A DNA stretch of 64,000 nucleotides, from NCBI GenBank assembly GCA_937897615.1, contig CALCNO010000046.1, positions 1-64,000 of the forward strand. The letters are read 5' to 3'. Source of the stretch: an uncultured Anaerolineaceae bacterium. GTDB taxonomy: Bacteria > Chloroflexota > Anaerolineae > Anaerolineales > Anaerolineaceae. The translations under genes were made by a program, and so were the position numbers. Shown here piece after piece: positions 41,849 through 51,653 of this stretch (position 1 is the stretch's first letter; each line of letters starts with the position of its first letter). The notes beneath the pieces were generated by a model, which was not told the origin of the DNA, made no database searches, and was given only the letters and a program-made list of their open reading frames with translations.

Positions 41849-44425
41849 TTGAGCGATTTCCTAGCGTTTCTTAGCTGGTATTTGGTGATACTTTTGGTCG
41901 GCCTGCTTTCGCTGCCGATTGCCTTTCGCCTTTTTTCACGCCTGGGAAGCAGGGGCTATGCGCTGATCCGTCCGATCAGCCTGCTGGTGTGGGGATACGT
42001 TTTCTGGCTGTTATGTTCACTGGGAATCTTGCAGAATGACCTGGGGGGTGTGCTGCTGGCTTTGGCTGCGCTGCTGCTGTTTTCTGTGTTGCTTTTGCGC
42101 AAAGGCAAGTGGGCAGAGTTAAAGCAGTGGTTAAAGGACAACTGGCGCTTCATACTTGTTGCTGAAGTTGTCTTCCTGGTCTTGTTCGCCGGCTGGGCAG
42201 TGGTGCGCGCGGCCAACCCTGATGCGGCTTACACCGAAAAACCCATGGAGTTGGCCTTTATTAATTCCATCCTCAAATCAGAGGCTTTCCCCCCGCAGGA
42301 TCCCTGGCTTTCGGGTTATTCGATCTCTTACTACTATTTTGGCTACGTGCTGGTTTCGATGCTGATACGGGTAACGGGCGTGGCGTCTTCAGTGGCATTC
42401 AACCTGAGTTCCGCATTGTGGTTTGGTATCACCGGAATGGCGGCGTATGGGTTGGTGCATGATCTCCTGTGGGCCTGGAAAGGCAGAACTGCTGCTGGCC
42501 AAGCTGGCAGCAAAAAGACTGCTGGTTTTGCCCGCCTGGGTGCTCTGCTGGGACCTTTCTTCCTTCTGCTCATCGGTAACCTGGAAGGGTTTCTGGAATT
42601 ATTGTATGCGCGCCACGCTTTTTGGAAGGTTGGCGCGGACGGCACCCTGGCCTCCCGATTCTGGAATTGGCTGGGTATTTTGGAATTGAACACTCCGCCG
42701 ACGCAGCCGCTCTCCTGGCTGCCAAACCGCACCGCCGGGTGGCTGTGGTGGCGCGGCTCACGCGTGATCCAGGATTTGAGCCTTTCCGGCGGGAACATTG
42801 AAGTTATTGATGAATTCCCATTCTTTACATACCTGATCTCAGACCTTCACCCGCACCTGCTGGCAATGCCGTTTTGCCTGCTGGCAATTGCACTGGCACT
42901 GAATGCCTTTCTCTCACGGGATGAGCAGAGCTTCCCGTTGCCGATTTCTACCTCCTGGCTCAAGAACTGGCAGGCGTGGCTGACGATCCTTGCACTAGGC
43001 AGCCTGGCGTTTTTTAACACCTGGGATTTTCCCATCTACGTAGGCCTGTATGCCCTGGTGGTGATTTACAAGCGTATCCTGGAGAAAGGCTGGGCCTGGA
43101 GGAGAGCCTGGGAGTTCCTTCTGTGCGGGTTGTATCTGGGTATTGGCGGCATTGTCCTGTTCCTGCCTTTCTACCTGGGGTTCCAGTCACAGGCCGGTGG
43201 ATTGTTGCCCAGCCTGGAATACATTACCCGGGGCGTCAATTTTTGGGTGATGTTTGCCTGCTTCCTGAGCCTGATCCTGATCTGGCTGGCCTGGCAGATC
43301 AAACGTCGCGAACTTGCCTTCGACTGGAAGAAGAGCCTGAAGATTGTTCTTTTTGGGGTATTGGGTTTATTCCTGCTTTCACTGGCATGGGGGTGGGTTG
43401 TTCTTGGGTTAGGCGGGCTGGGAGCGGCCCTGCTGCAAAACCAAAGCTCCTTGCTGGCATCTCTGGGAGCGAAGGCCTCGATGGGAGGACAATTATTTGC
43501 TTCAGTGCATGATAATTTTCCAACCTCAATGATCTTGCAGGAGGCGATTTTCAGGCGGGTGACCTCGCCGGGAACCTGGGTCACATTAACGCTAATCCTC
43601 ATCGGCACGGTTGGCTTCATTGCCGGCATTTCTCGCACCACTAAGGCAGAGGAGCAGCCACAGCGCAGCGCTGATGCAGCATGGCAGCCGCCTAACATTA
43701 AGATATTCATCCTGTTGTTGATCCTTTTGGGAACAGGATTAACCCTGCTCCCTGAGTTCTTCTACCTGCGCGACCAGTTTGGCTGGCGCATGAACACGAT
43801 CTTCAAGTTCTATTTTCAGGCCTGGGCGCTTTGGTCGCTGGCAGCGGCCTTCATCAGCGTGGAATTGTTGAGCACGCTCAAACGCTGGCGCTACGCTGCC
43901 TTTTCACTTTTCTGGACGGCGTTGGTGGTAGTGAGCCTGGCTTACCCGGTGCTGATGGTATTGAACAAGACCAATAACTTTACACCGGCTGAGTGGACAC
44001 TGGACGGCGATGCCTATATTGCCCGCTATACGCCTGACGAATATGCTGCGATGCAATGGCTGAAAGACCAGAATCTTGGCATTGTCGCCGAGGCGGTTGG
44101 CGGTAGTTACTCTGATTACGCGCGCGTGTCCACCAGAACCGGCTTTCCTACCGTGCTTGGCTGGCCAGGCCACGAGAGCCAGTGGCGTGGCGGCGCCACG
44201 GAAATGGGCAGCCGGGAACAGGATATCCGGCGCCTTTATGAAACAGACATGCCCGAGGAAATGTTTGCAATTCTGAACAAATACGACATTTGCTATGTTT
44301 ACCTGGGGAACCTGGAGCGCGTACAATATGTTGTCAATCAGGGGAAGTTCGATGCCTGGTTGAGTGTTCTGTATTCAAACAATAGCGTTATTATCTATCA
44401 AGTTCCCGCAAATAATGGAGAGTAG
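41849..44425 (+). CDS. DUF2298 (Chlor_Arch_YYY) membrane protein
   Basis: 858 residues from a TTG start, preceded by GGGATGGGA. About 16 transmembrane helices. The family motifs are DPWLSGYSISYYYFGYVLV and VIDEFPFFTYLISDLHPHLL, then FFNTWDFPIY and RDQFGWRMNTIFKFYFQAW, all paralleled in the second half of the preceding protein. It ends with a soluble tail (MQWLKDQNLGIVAEAVGG, a possible GT-C periplasmic domain). The family is known mainly from Chloroflexota and Archaea, with no established reaction. The 17-base gap from the previous gene and the 3-base gap to the next indicate an operon. Confidence 0.88.
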   Translation: MSDFLAFLSWYLVILLVGLLSLPIAFRLFSRLGSRGYALIRPISLLVWGYVFWLLCSLGILQNDLGGVLLALAALLLFSVLLLRKGKWAELKQWLKDNWRFILVAEVVFLVLFAGWAVVRAANPDAAYTEKPMELAFINSILKSEAFPPQDPWLSGYSISYYYFGYVLVSMLIRVTGVASSVAFNLSSALWFGITGMAAYGLVHDLLWAWKGRTAAGQAGSKKTAGFARLGALLGPFFLLLIGNLEGFLELLYARHAFWKVGADGTLASRFWNWLGILELNTPPTQPLSWLPNRTAGWLWWRGSRVIQDLSLSGGNIEVIDEFPFFTYLISDLHPHLLAMPFCLLAIALALNAFLSRDEQSFPLPISTSWLKNWQAWLTILALGSLAFFNTWDFPIYVGLYALVVIYKRILEKGWAWRRAWEFLLCGLYLGIGGIVLFLPFYLGFQSQAGGLLPSLEYITRGVNFWVMFACFLSLILIWLAWQIKRRELAFDWKKSLKIVLFGVLGLFLLSLAWGWVVLGLGGLGAALLQNQSSLLASLGAKASMGGQLFASVHDNFPTSMILQEAIFRRVTSPGTWVTLTLILIGTVGFIAGISRTTKAEEQPQRSADAAWQPPNIKIFILLLILLGTGLTLLPEFFYLRDQFGWRMNTIFKFYFQAWALWSLAAAFISVELLSTLKRWRYAAFSLFWTALVVVSLAYPVLMVLNKTNNFTPAEWTLDGDAYIARYTPDEYAAMQWLKDQNLGIVAEAVGGSYSDYARVSTRTGFPTVLGWPGHESQWRGGATEMGSREQDIRRLYETDMPEEMFAILNKYDICYVYLGNLERVQYVVNQGKFDAWLSVLYSNNSVIIYQVPANNGE

Positions 44426-44428
44426 ACT

Positions 44429-46105
44429 TTGGCTGCAGAAGAGATGAAGAAACCGCGTGTGGCAGTAGAGACTGCTCTTTATTTTGCCCTGCTCCTTTTT
44501 GCGGTACTGTTGCGCTTTATCGGCCTGGGCGCCGTGGGGCTTTCTGACCGGGAAGCTGCGAGTGCGTTGCAGGCTCTCAGCCTTTCGAGCGGCAGCGAAA
44601 GCCTGATCGGCTCACAGCCGGGCTACATTGGCCTTACGACAGGATTATTTGCTTTGTTTGGCGGCACGGGTTTCTGGGCGCGTTTTTGGCCGGCGGCCTT
44701 CGGTTCATTGCTCGTGCTTGTTCCGGCACTCTACCGCAAGTACCTGGGCAGGATGCCGGCTTTGCTGCTGGCTGCGTTGTTGGTCTTCGACCCCCTGATG
44801 GTCAGCCTTTCCAGAACGGCAGCAAGTTCAATGATGGGCATTACCTGTCTGTTGGCCGGCCTGGGGTTCCTGCTCTTGCGCAGGCCGGTGCTTGCCAGCT
44901 TATGCTGGGGAGTGTTCCTCAGTGCTGGCAGCGAGATCTGGCCGGGCATGGCGGCGATTTTGCTCTCTTGGTTTGCTTTCCGCTATCTCTTTGCCGGGGA
45001 GTCCCAAACACAACTGGATTGGAAAAAGCTGTTGTTTCCCGGATTGGTGCTTTTTGCATTGATTACCACGCAATTTCTGTTGTATCCCAATGGCGTCAGC
45101 GGTTTTGGTTCCAGCCTGGTGGACTATTTGCAGAGTTGGGCTTCAAAGAGCGGCATTGATTTAGGCCACTTTCTGCTGGAGATAGTGCTGCTTCAACTTC
45201 CTTTGATGGTTTTTGGCCTCATCGCGGTGGCCAGCGGGATTTTCAAAAAACACAAATCGTACTGGTTCCTTGCCACCTGGTGGGGATTAGCTTTTATCCT
45301 GGTGCTGGTTAACCCTGCGCGCAATCCTTCCTTGATGGGGTGGGCGACCATCCCGGCACTGTGCCTGACAGCGCTGCTGCTATCCAATTACTTTGAACAC
45401 ATTCACTTTGACAATCGTTGGATCGGGTACGGGCAGATTGTGTTTAGTTTTTTGATGTTCACCATTGCTCTTTTGTATCTTATGAATGTGCTTAACTTCC
45501 CGGATACCGACCCGGTGCTCTTCAGGAACAAAGTGCTGGCGGTTTTCCTGCCGTTGATCTTGCTGGCTGCGGTAACGGGTTTGTTTAGCTGGGGCTGGAA
45601 TTCCACTGCCGCCAAACATGGCTTGCTGCTCACACTCTGTACCCTGGGCGTTCTTATGATGCTGAGTAACGGCTGGAAGGCCACTGGCTGGACCTCCCCG
45701 GCGGAGATGCAGTTGTGGCGTGGAGAGCAGACTGTGATTGGGGACAAGGTGCTGATGCAGGAGGTTGCCAACCTGGGGCGCTGGACGCATGGCCGTGCGG
45801 ATGTCCTCAAGGTTGAAATTGCCGGGCTGGATTCTCCCGCGCTTGACTGGGCATTAAGGAATATCAATGGCTTTGAGCACTCAGAGCAGGTGAATTCCAG
45901 GACTACTGTTGAGGCCTTTATTACAACCCCCGACGCGCTTATAACTACCGAGGCTTCTTACCGCGGGCAGGAAATACTCTGGTCAACAATCCCGGATGTG
46001 CAGGCCTTTAGCGCTTCGGATTGGGCAAAATGGATGGTGTATCGGAAAGCTCCTGTGCGTTCTGAGAAAATCGTGTTGTGGGTACGCAACGATCTGTTCA
46101 AGTGA
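44429..46105 (+). CDS. GT39-like polytopic membrane protein (probable glycosyltransferase)
   Basis: 558 residues from a TTG at 44429; an in-frame ATG at 44444 is an alternative. About 12 transmembrane helices. The first loop after TM1 contains GLSDREAASAL, resembling the acidic loop of GT-C enzymes such as dolichyl-phosphate-mannose protein mannosyltransferases. A hydrophilic C-terminal domain of about 120 residues follows (LQEVANLGRWTHGRADVLKVE). Third in a row of large membrane glycosyltransferase-like genes, three bases after the DUF2298 gene. Family assignment is by topology and the loop, and so is less certain. Confidence 0.68.
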   Translation: MAAEEMKKPRVAVETALYFALLLFAVLLRFIGLGAVGLSDREAASALQALSLSSGSESLIGSQPGYIGLTTGLFALFGGTGFWARFWPAAFGSLLVLVPALYRKYLGRMPALLLAALLVFDPLMVSLSRTAASSMMGITCLLAGLGFLLLRRPVLASLCWGVFLSAGSEIWPGMAAILLSWFAFRYLFAGESQTQLDWKKLLFPGLVLFALITTQFLLYPNGVSGFGSSLVDYLQSWASKSGIDLGHFLLEIVLLQLPLMVFGLIAVASGIFKKHKSYWFLATWWGLAFILVLVNPARNPSLMGWATIPALCLTALLLSNYFEHIHFDNRWIGYGQIVFSFLMFTIALLYLMNVLNFPDTDPVLFRNKVLAVFLPLILLAAVTGLFSWGWNSTAAKHGLLLTLCTLGVLMMLSNGWKATGWTSPAEMQLWRGEQTVIGDKVLMQEVANLGRWTHGRADVLKVEIAGLDSPALDWALRNINGFEHSEQVNSRTTVEAFITTPDALITTEASYRGQEILWSTIPDVQAFSASDWAKWMVYRKAPVRSEKIVLWVRNDLFK

Positions 46106-46130
46106 GATCACATCTTTCGAAGGGAAAACA

Positions 46131-46808
46131 ATGACGCCAAAAAACCTCATCGCAATCGATGGCCCGGCAGCTTCCGGAAAATCAACCTTGGCCGAGATCA
46201 TCGCCCAAAAGCTGGGCTATTTTTACTTTGACACAGGTGTGATGTACCGCGCTGCTACTTTGGAAGCTCTGGAAAGATTTGGCAGTGTAGACGATGAAGA
46301 GAAGGTGTCGCAGCTGGCGGCCAGCATTCGCATAGACGTGCAGGCGCCGACTGTTCTGGATGACCGGCGCATGGATGTGCTCGTGGACGGGCGCGACGTG
46401 ACCTGGGAAATTCGTACCCCGCTGGTGGATAAAAATGTTTCCAAAGTATCTGCATATAAAGAGGTTCGCAGTGCGCTAACGGAGCAGCAGCGCCGTATTG
46501 GCTCGCGTGGCAATATGGTGATGGTGGGGCGCGATATCGGTACCGTGGTGTTCCCGGATGCTGCCAAAAAGATCTACCTGGACGCCAGCCCGGAGGAGCG
46601 CGCTACACGCCGCTACAAAGAGAACCTGTGCCGTGGAAGCAGCTCCACTTATGAAGATATTTTGGCCTCGATTCGCAACCGCGATAAGATCGATTCCTCG
46701 CGCTCGGTGGCACCGCTGAAGATTGCCGAGGACGCCTGCATCATCAATTCCGATGGAAAAACAGTCGACCAGGTTGTTGCCGAGGCAATGGATTACCTGA
46801 CCCATTAA
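46131..46808 (+). CDS. cmk: Cytidylate kinase
   Basis: 225 residues from the ATG at 46131; the open frame begins 45 codons earlier inside the preceding gene. The protein starts LIAIDGPAASGKSTLA (P-loop), with FDTGVMYRAAT, DGRDVTWEIRT, SKVSAYKEVRSAL and GRDIGTVVFPDAAKK, all typical of CMP/dCMP kinase. It phosphorylates CMP and dCMP. GGG lies a short distance before the start. It follows the membrane glycosyltransferase gene by 25 bases. Confidence 0.96.
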   Translation: MTPKNLIAIDGPAASGKSTLAEIIAQKLGYFYFDTGVMYRAATLEALERFGSVDDEEKVSQLAASIRIDVQAPTVLDDRRMDVLVDGRDVTWEIRTPLVDKNVSKVSAYKEVRSALTEQQRRIGSRGNMVMVGRDIGTVVFPDAAKKIYLDASPEERATRRYKENLCRGSSSTYEDILASIRNRDKIDSSRSVAPLKIAEDACIINSDGKTVDQVVAEAMDYLTH

Positions 46809-46875
46809 ACTCCAAAATGTTGCATAATATAGATGGACGAATTTGCCATCTTTGATCTCCCTGCTGGAGGGTGGT

Positions 46876-48213
46876 ATGTGTGACACAATCGTAGCATTGG
46901 GCAACTCAACTGCAGATGGTTCAGTGCTTTTTGCCAAAAACTCAGACCGTGATCCCAACGAAGCGCACGAGGTGATCCTTGTCCCGCGGCAAACACACCC
47001 GGCAGGATCAAAAGTTAAGTGCACGTACATTGAAATTCCTCAGGTGGCTGAAACCTATCAGGTGTTGTTGTGCAAACCCTTCTGGATCTGGGGGGCAGAG
47101 ATGGGCTCCAACGAATACGGAGTGACCATTGGCAACGAAGCGGTTTTTGCACGCATCCCTTATGGGAAAGAACCAGGCCTGATCGGCATGGATTTTCTCC
47201 GCCTGGCGTTGGAGCGATCAAAGACGGCTGACGAGGCTTTGGAGGTAATGACCGCATTGCTGGAAGAGTACGGCCAGAGCGGCAATTGCGGCTTTTCTCA
47301 CCCGCTTTACTATCACAACAGTTATTTGATCTGTGACCAGAAGAGCGCCTGGGTGTTGGAAACTGCCGCCAAGGAGTGGGCTGCCGAAAAGGTGAAAACG
47401 GTGCGATCCATTTCCAATGGCCTCACCATCGGTAAACATTGGGATAAGGCCTCTAAAGGCCTGGTTTCTTATGCAGTTGAAAAGGGCTGGTGCAAAAACG
47501 AAGCCGAGTTTGATTTTGCCGCCTGTTATGCAGAGCCGCTTTACACCCGTTTCAGCGATTCACATAACCGCCAGGTGTGTACCACCGGCGCGCTGCTGGG
47601 CGCTGCCGGCAAGCTCACAGCGGAGAAAATGATCGCGCTTCTGCGCACCCATTCGGTTGCGCGCTCTGCCGAGTGGCGCCCGGATCGGCGGCTGGACGGT
47701 GCCGACGTTTGCATGCACAGCGGCTGGGGCCCTATCCGCTTTAGCCAGACGACCGGTTCGCTGGTTTCTCATATTGCCTCAGAATCAATCACGCATTGGG
47801 TTACCGGAACGGCTGCACCCTGTACATCGATCTTTAAGCCCGTCTGGCTGGATTGCCCGCTGCCCGACACCGGAAATGCACCCACCGGCGTATACGATCC
47901 TTCCACATTGTTCTGGAAGCACGAGTTGGTGCATCGCGGTATCCTGTGTGATTACCCGGCGCGCATCGGCCTGGTAGAAAATGACCGGGATACGCTGGAA
48001 CGCGTTTTCCTTGTTGAGTCTGAGCGTGTGGCAAAGAGGGGTGCCAAAGAACGCGCTGCCTTTTCCAAAGACTGCTTTGAAAAAGCGGATGCACTGGAGA
48101 CCAAATGGGGCCGGGAAATTGAAGGCCAGAAAATCACCAAAAAGAACGCCTGGCTTTATGCCAGTGCCTGGAACAAGAATAACCGGGCTGCAAAAATGCC
48201 GGGCAAAGGATAA
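46876..48213 (+). CDS. C69-family dipeptidase (Ntn-hydrolase)
   Basis: 445 residues from the ATG at 46876, preceded by GGAGGGTGGT; this puts Cys2 at the mature N-terminus as the nucleophile, as family C69 requires. An upstream in-frame ATG would bury it. Motifs are MCDTIVALGNSTADGSVLF, AKNSDRDPNEAHEV, WIWGAEMGSNEYGVTIGNEA and VLETAAKEWAAEKV. C69/secernin-type enzymes hydrolyse dipeptides; no signal peptide is present, so it acts in the cytoplasm. It lies 15 bases before a large sensor kinase gene. Confidence 0.9.
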   Translation: MCDTIVALGNSTADGSVLFAKNSDRDPNEAHEVILVPRQTHPAGSKVKCTYIEIPQVAETYQVLLCKPFWIWGAEMGSNEYGVTIGNEAVFARIPYGKEPGLIGMDFLRLALERSKTADEALEVMTALLEEYGQSGNCGFSHPLYYHNSYLICDQKSAWVLETAAKEWAAEKVKTVRSISNGLTIGKHWDKASKGLVSYAVEKGWCKNEAEFDFAACYAEPLYTRFSDSHNRQVCTTGALLGAAGKLTAEKMIALLRTHSVARSAEWRPDRRLDGADVCMHSGWGPIRFSQTTGSLVSHIASESITHWVTGTAAPCTSIFKPVWLDCPLPDTGNAPTGVYDPSTLFWKHELVHRGILCDYPARIGLVENDRDTLERVFLVESERVAKRGAKERAAFSKDCFEKADALETKWGREIEGQKITKKNAWLYASAWNKNNRAAKMPGKG

Positions 48214-48228
48214 CAACGCACAGGGATT

Positions 48229-51200
48229 ATGGTCGGCGCAACCCTTTTTGAGAATCTGCCATACGTGAACCTCCCCTCCGGCTTGTTGGGGTGGGTAGGT
48301 TGGTTTTCGCTGCTGGCTTTGATCCTGTGGGTGGTGCGCAAGAATTTCGTGCTGGAAACCCGCGAAGGATACTGGTGGACATTTGGTATTCTGGGGTTTG
48401 CCGCGCTGATAAGCGCCGTGGTGTTTATCTGGTATTTGCCCGGATTGCGCACCCTTCCTCTTCCGAGCCTGCCCCAGGAAGTCTCTTACCCGATTGTCCA
48501 GGTGCTTGGTGCTATCCCCTGGGTGCTTGCCGCGGGATTGTTGGGTGCCTGGCCGACTGTACTGTTTGCCTTCCTTGCGGGAGCTTTTACGGCACTTTGG
48601 GGAACGCACAATGCCTTTACCCCGCTCGAGTTCTCGCTGGCGGCTTTATTGCTGGTTTTGTTGCTGCGGCAGAATTACCGGGCAAAGCTGTTCGGCTGGC
48701 TGCGCACCACTTTGGGGGCGGCAGTGGGAGCAGCAGTTCTGTGCACGCCGTTATTTCTGCTGACAACTTTTTTCTCGACCAATGGTAATCTGGCGGCCCG
48801 CCTGGATTTTGCTTTCACGCAATCCTGGGTGACGATGTTAACCGTTGCGGCACAGTTGCTCATCGCCGGCTTTGTGTGTGAGGTTTTCCAGGTTACAAAG
48901 GCCAAAAATTGGATCAAGTTCAAAATCTTTGTGCCTTCACCCTTTGAGACCGGGTTGCAGGACAAAGTGCTGTATATTTCCCTGCCGTTGGTGCTGGCAC
49001 TGCTGTTGACTCTTGCGGTTACCGATTGGGTGGTTGCCGGAAAAGCTGCCCGCGAAATGATGCAGTCGCGGCTTGAAAGCACGGCAAAAGTAGCCGTAGA
49101 GAACATCCCCGCAGTGATTGATACCGGGCAGGGCCTGGTTTTGGATATCGTTTCCAGCGGTATCCCTTTGGACCGCAGAGACGTGGCGCAAGAGTTCCTT
49201 AAGGCCAAGTTGCGTACAGTGCCCTTCTTCTCGCAGTTATTCCTGTTTGATCTGACGGGCGTTCCCATTACAGGTTATCCGGTAACGGATGTGTCCACGA
49301 TCAAGCTAAGTGCGGAAGAGACTTCCGCTATTCAACTTGCGCTCAATGGTGTGCAAATTCAGAATTACCTGGTCGCTCCCGAGGCAGGCGAGACTTCCGC
49401 GTATGTGGTGTACGTTGCGGCGATTCCGGATGAGTATGGGCTGCCAAAAGGGGTCATCATTGCGCGTTCTAATCTGGCTATCAGCCTGTTTTCGCAGCCT
49501 GCCATTCAATCTCTGCAGGAGGTGGTGCAGGAGGGAGGCAGCGGCGCTATTCTGGATGCGCAGAATCGCATTCTTTACAGCACTAATCCTGAATTGGTGT
49601 TTACCGAATACAAGAGTACCGTCCCAGCAACATCCTCTTTCTTTACAGAAACGGGAGCAGACGGGGTGCAGCTGGTTTCGTATGCGGCCATTACCGACAA
49701 GCAGGATTGGAAGGTGATCCTTTCTTTGCCGGTTGGCTATGCCCAGCAACTGGCGCTTGAGACCGCAATCCCACTGCTGGCAATCTCGCTGCTGATCTCA
49801 CTGGCGGCATATTTCATGGTCCGCTTCATGGTCGGCGGGTTAACCGCTTCGCTCTCCGCCCTGGCAGTGAAAGCGGATGAGATTTCAAAGGGCGCTCTGG
49901 ATAATCAGATCGAAATTCATGGTGTTGACGAGGTGGGGCGCCTCAGTTCCGCTTTTGAACAAATGCGTGTGAATATGAAGAAGCGCCTGCAAGAACTGGA
50001 CACGTTGCTGGACGTAAGCCAGGGGATTGCGAGCAATTTCGGCCTCGATCAGATTTCGCAGCACATTCTCAATGCCTGCCTGGCGCATGATGCCGATTCG
50101 GCGCGCCTGGTGCTGCTTGGCGAGAATTTCTCCGGTGTCAATCAGAAGTATCTCAGTTATTCGGCTGGCAGGTCTGGCGATTCTTACAAAGACATGGACA
50201 AAACTCTGCTAGAGGTGCTCCAGGAAGAGCCGGTTCTGGTAATTCCTTCCAAGCCGCGCATTAAGCGAATGTTCAGTGACAAGAACGCCGTTACGCCATC
50301 CTCGCTGGCCGGGTGGTCGTTGCTGGATGGCGAAAAGCAGATGGGCATGCTTTGGGTTGGCTACGACCAGCCGCATCGCTTCCAGGACGATGAGGTCAGG
50401 TTTCTCAACACAATTGCCGGGCAGGCGGTGGTGGCGGTTGCCAATGCCGGCCTGTACATGAAGGCGGAGGTTGGCAAGAGGCGCCTGGAATCCATCCTTG
50501 CCGCAACCCCTGAAGCGGTGTTGGTGGTGGATGACGAGGATTCGGTGCTGGTGGCGAACCTGGCTGCCCAGCAAGCTGAGGGAATTCTGGTGGCTGGCGA
50601 GGATTCCGAAAAACAGGAGTGGCATATCAATTCCCCTGTGCTTCTTGAATTCATCAATTCTCTGGGCGAAGGGGCTGAGGCCACCAAAGAGTTAATGCTC
50701 GAAAACGGCAAGGTCTATGAGGCTTCCATATCGGAAATCGAAACGGGAGATTCGAACGTTGGTAAGGTGTGCGTACTGCGCGATGTGACCGCTTTCCGCG
50801 AACTTGAAAAGCTGAAAACTGACTTTATTACTACCGTCAGCCATGATCTGCGCGCGCCAATGGGCATCTTGCGCGGCTACTCTACCATGATCCAGATGGT
50901 GGGTGAACTTAACCCGCAGCAAAAAGAATATGCAGGCAGGATTGCGGACGGGCTCGAAGGGCTCGATCAGATGGTAGAAAAACTGCTGGATATTGGCCGT
51001 ATCGAATCTGGTGAAAGGCTGCAAACCGAGTCTGTGGCGCCGATTGACCTGGTGGATCATGTGGTGCGCTTGCTACAGCCGCAGGCTGCCCAGCGCAAGG
51101 TGCAGGTGATGCGGGAATTGACCCTCTCGCAAGATGTGGACATTGAAGCCGACAAGACCCTTTTGCAGCAGGCACTTTATAACCTTATCGACAACGCCAT

Positions 51201-51501
51201 TAAATTCTCGCCGGTCAATGGGCAAGTCTTTTTGCGCTTGCAGAGTTTGGAAGATAAAGTGATCTTTGAGATTCAGGATCAGGGGCCGGGCATTGCCCCA
51301 TTGGATATCCCCAAACTTTTTGAACGCGGAACACTTGTAAGCCGGAATCAAGAAGGGTATGTCAAGGGGGGAGGACTTGGGCTGGCTATTGTAAAATCAA
51401 TAGCAGAAAAACATGGGGGGAATGTATCTGTAAAAAGCGTATTGGGCCGTGGGAGCACTTTCTTCCTTGAGATCCCACTGCGACAGGATAAAAAAGAGTA
51501 A
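48229..51501 (+). CDS. Large membrane sensor histidine kinase (TM-Cache-HAMP-GAF-PAS-HisKA-HATPase)
   Basis: 1090 residues. An unusual N-terminal block of about six transmembrane helices (to about 225) precedes a further TM, an extracytoplasmic sensor region of about 265-510 that looks Cache-like, and another TM at about 515. A HAMP domain follows (LSALAVKADEISKGALDNQI), then a GAF-like region (about 585-745) and a PAS-like region (about 755-860). The HisKA domain has FITTVSHDLRAPMGILRGY with phospho-accepting His872, and the ATPase has LYNLIDNAIKFS, IQDQGPGIAP and GGGLGLAIVKSIAEKHGG. All catalytic boxes are intact. No response regulator gene is adjacent, so its partner is elsewhere. Confidence 0.88.
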   Translation: MVGATLFENLPYVNLPSGLLGWVGWFSLLALILWVVRKNFVLETREGYWWTFGILGFAALISAVVFIWYLPGLRTLPLPSLPQEVSYPIVQVLGAIPWVLAAGLLGAWPTVLFAFLAGAFTALWGTHNAFTPLEFSLAALLLVLLLRQNYRAKLFGWLRTTLGAAVGAAVLCTPLFLLTTFFSTNGNLAARLDFAFTQSWVTMLTVAAQLLIAGFVCEVFQVTKAKNWIKFKIFVPSPFETGLQDKVLYISLPLVLALLLTLAVTDWVVAGKAAREMMQSRLESTAKVAVENIPAVIDTGQGLVLDIVSSGIPLDRRDVAQEFLKAKLRTVPFFSQLFLFDLTGVPITGYPVTDVSTIKLSAEETSAIQLALNGVQIQNYLVAPEAGETSAYVVYVAAIPDEYGLPKGVIIARSNLAISLFSQPAIQSLQEVVQEGGSGAILDAQNRILYSTNPELVFTEYKSTVPATSSFFTETGADGVQLVSYAAITDKQDWKVILSLPVGYAQQLALETAIPLLAISLLISLAAYFMVRFMVGGLTASLSALAVKADEISKGALDNQIEIHGVDEVGRLSSAFEQMRVNMKKRLQELDTLLDVSQGIASNFGLDQISQHILNACLAHDADSARLVLLGENFSGVNQKYLSYSAGRSGDSYKDMDKTLLEVLQEEPVLVIPSKPRIKRMFSDKNAVTPSSLAGWSLLDGEKQMGMLWVGYDQPHRFQDDEVRFLNTIAGQAVVAVANAGLYMKAEVGKRRLESILAATPEAVLVVDDEDSVLVANLAAQQAEGILVAGEDSEKQEWHINSPVLLEFINSLGEGAEATKELMLENGKVYEASISEIETGDSNVGKVCVLRDVTAFRELEKLKTDFITTVSHDLRAPMGILRGYSTMIQMVGELNPQQKEYAGRIADGLEGLDQMVEKLLDIGRIESGERLQTESVAPIDLVDHVVRLLQPQAAQRKVQVMRELTLSQDVDIEADKTLLQQALYNLIDNAIKFSPVNGQVFLRLQSLEDKVIFEIQDQGPGIAPLDIPKLFERGTLVSRNQEGYVKGGGLGLAIVKSIAEKHGGNVSVKSVLGRGSTFFLEIPLRQDKKE

Positions 51502-51515
51502 ATTCGTCAATATGC

Positions 51516-51542
51516 TTGATTTTGTAAAAAAAGTGGTATAAT
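51516..51542 (+). promoter_or_regulatory. Promoter of rpoC
   Basis: TTGATT (51516-51521), 15-base spacer, and a consensus extended -10 (TG-G-TATAAT, TATAAT at 51537-51542). It lies about 110 bases before the rpoC start, giving a leader of about 105 bases with a pyrimidine-rich tract. The leader holds no other feature I can support. Confidence 0.6.
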
Positions 51543-51653
51543 TTGCGGTTGCATGATTTTTAAGGATTTTTCTCCCTCTCTCTGACCCGCGCTTTTACCA
51601 CCTGCGCGCTTATTTGTTTAATCGCATAAGGTTCCCATTCAGGAGGCAGTTTA

